DNA of 6,688 bases, taken from the NCBI GenBank assembly GCA_910586175.1, contig CAJUIJ010000136.1, positions 1 to 6,688 of the forward strand, read 5' to 3'. Under the pieces are notes generated by a model. It was given only the letters and a program-made list of their open reading frames with translations. It was not told the origin of the DNA and did no database searches. The position numbers and the translations under genes were made by a program. This DNA is from an uncultured Muribaculaceae bacterium (GTDB lineage: Bacteria > Bacteroidota > Bacteroidia > Bacteroidales > Muribaculaceae). How positions within the stretch are numbered: position 1 is the first letter of the stretch; every line of letters starts with the position of its first letter. Shown here one piece after another: positions 6,635 through 6,688 of the stretch.

Positions 6635-6688
6635 GCTTCAGTAGCTCAGTTGGTTAGAGCACCTGACTGTTAATCAGGGGGTCGTTGG
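6635..6688 (+). tRNA. tRNA-Asn (anticodon GTT), copy 2, cut by window end
   Basis: The first 54 bases match copy 1 exactly (offset 94), through the anticodon GTT at 6669-6671 and up to the first half of the T-stem, where the window stops. It follows the CCA of copy 1 by 17 AT-rich bases (6618-6634) with no promoter between, so the two are probably co-transcribed and cleaved apart. Confidence 0.95.

Overview
The window looks like a Bacteroidota chromosome, most likely order Bacteroidales. Three kinds of evidence support this. First, one protein ends in a type IX secretion (T9SS) sorting domain, a system confined to that phylum. Second, two sites match the phylum's housekeeping promoter, TTTG then TAnnTTTG, each with a 20-base spacer. 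Third, the genes have AT-rich leaders without clear Shine-Dalgarno sites. The sequence does not allow a genus or species call.

Layout from left to right. Positions 1-220 are AT-rich, with no gene I can support. Positions 221-1318 (minus) encode a secreted protein with an S74-type intramolecular chaperone domain and a T9SS sorting domain; a promoter lies at 1458-1489. Positions 1319-1757 are gene-free and hold that promoter, interleaved direct repeats and an isolated GC-rich hairpin patch. Positions 1758-5246 (minus) form a two-gene operon, aspT then aspD, closed by a strong intrinsic terminator. Positions 5247-5404 are a divergent intergenic region with a perfect 14-bp inverted repeat. Positions 5405-6457 (plus) encode a membrane protein of the LPG_synthase_TM flippase-like family. 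From 6469 to the window end lie a consensus promoter and two tandem identical tRNA-Asn(GTT) genes, the second cut by the window edge.

The best-understood unit is aspT-aspD. AspT imports aspartate in exchange for alanine, and AspD makes alanine and CO2 from aspartate in the cytoplasm. In the characterised system this cycle moves net charge and consumes a proton, so it generates proton-motive force and raises internal pH. The S74/T9SS gene is much more AT-rich than the genes to its right and has no visible functional link to them.

I see no strong evidence for an entirely new multi-gene system. The items most worth a second look are the perfect palindrome between aspT and the flippase-like gene, the S74 self-cleavage motif placed upstream of a sorting signal, and the GC-rich hairpin patch downstream of aspD.
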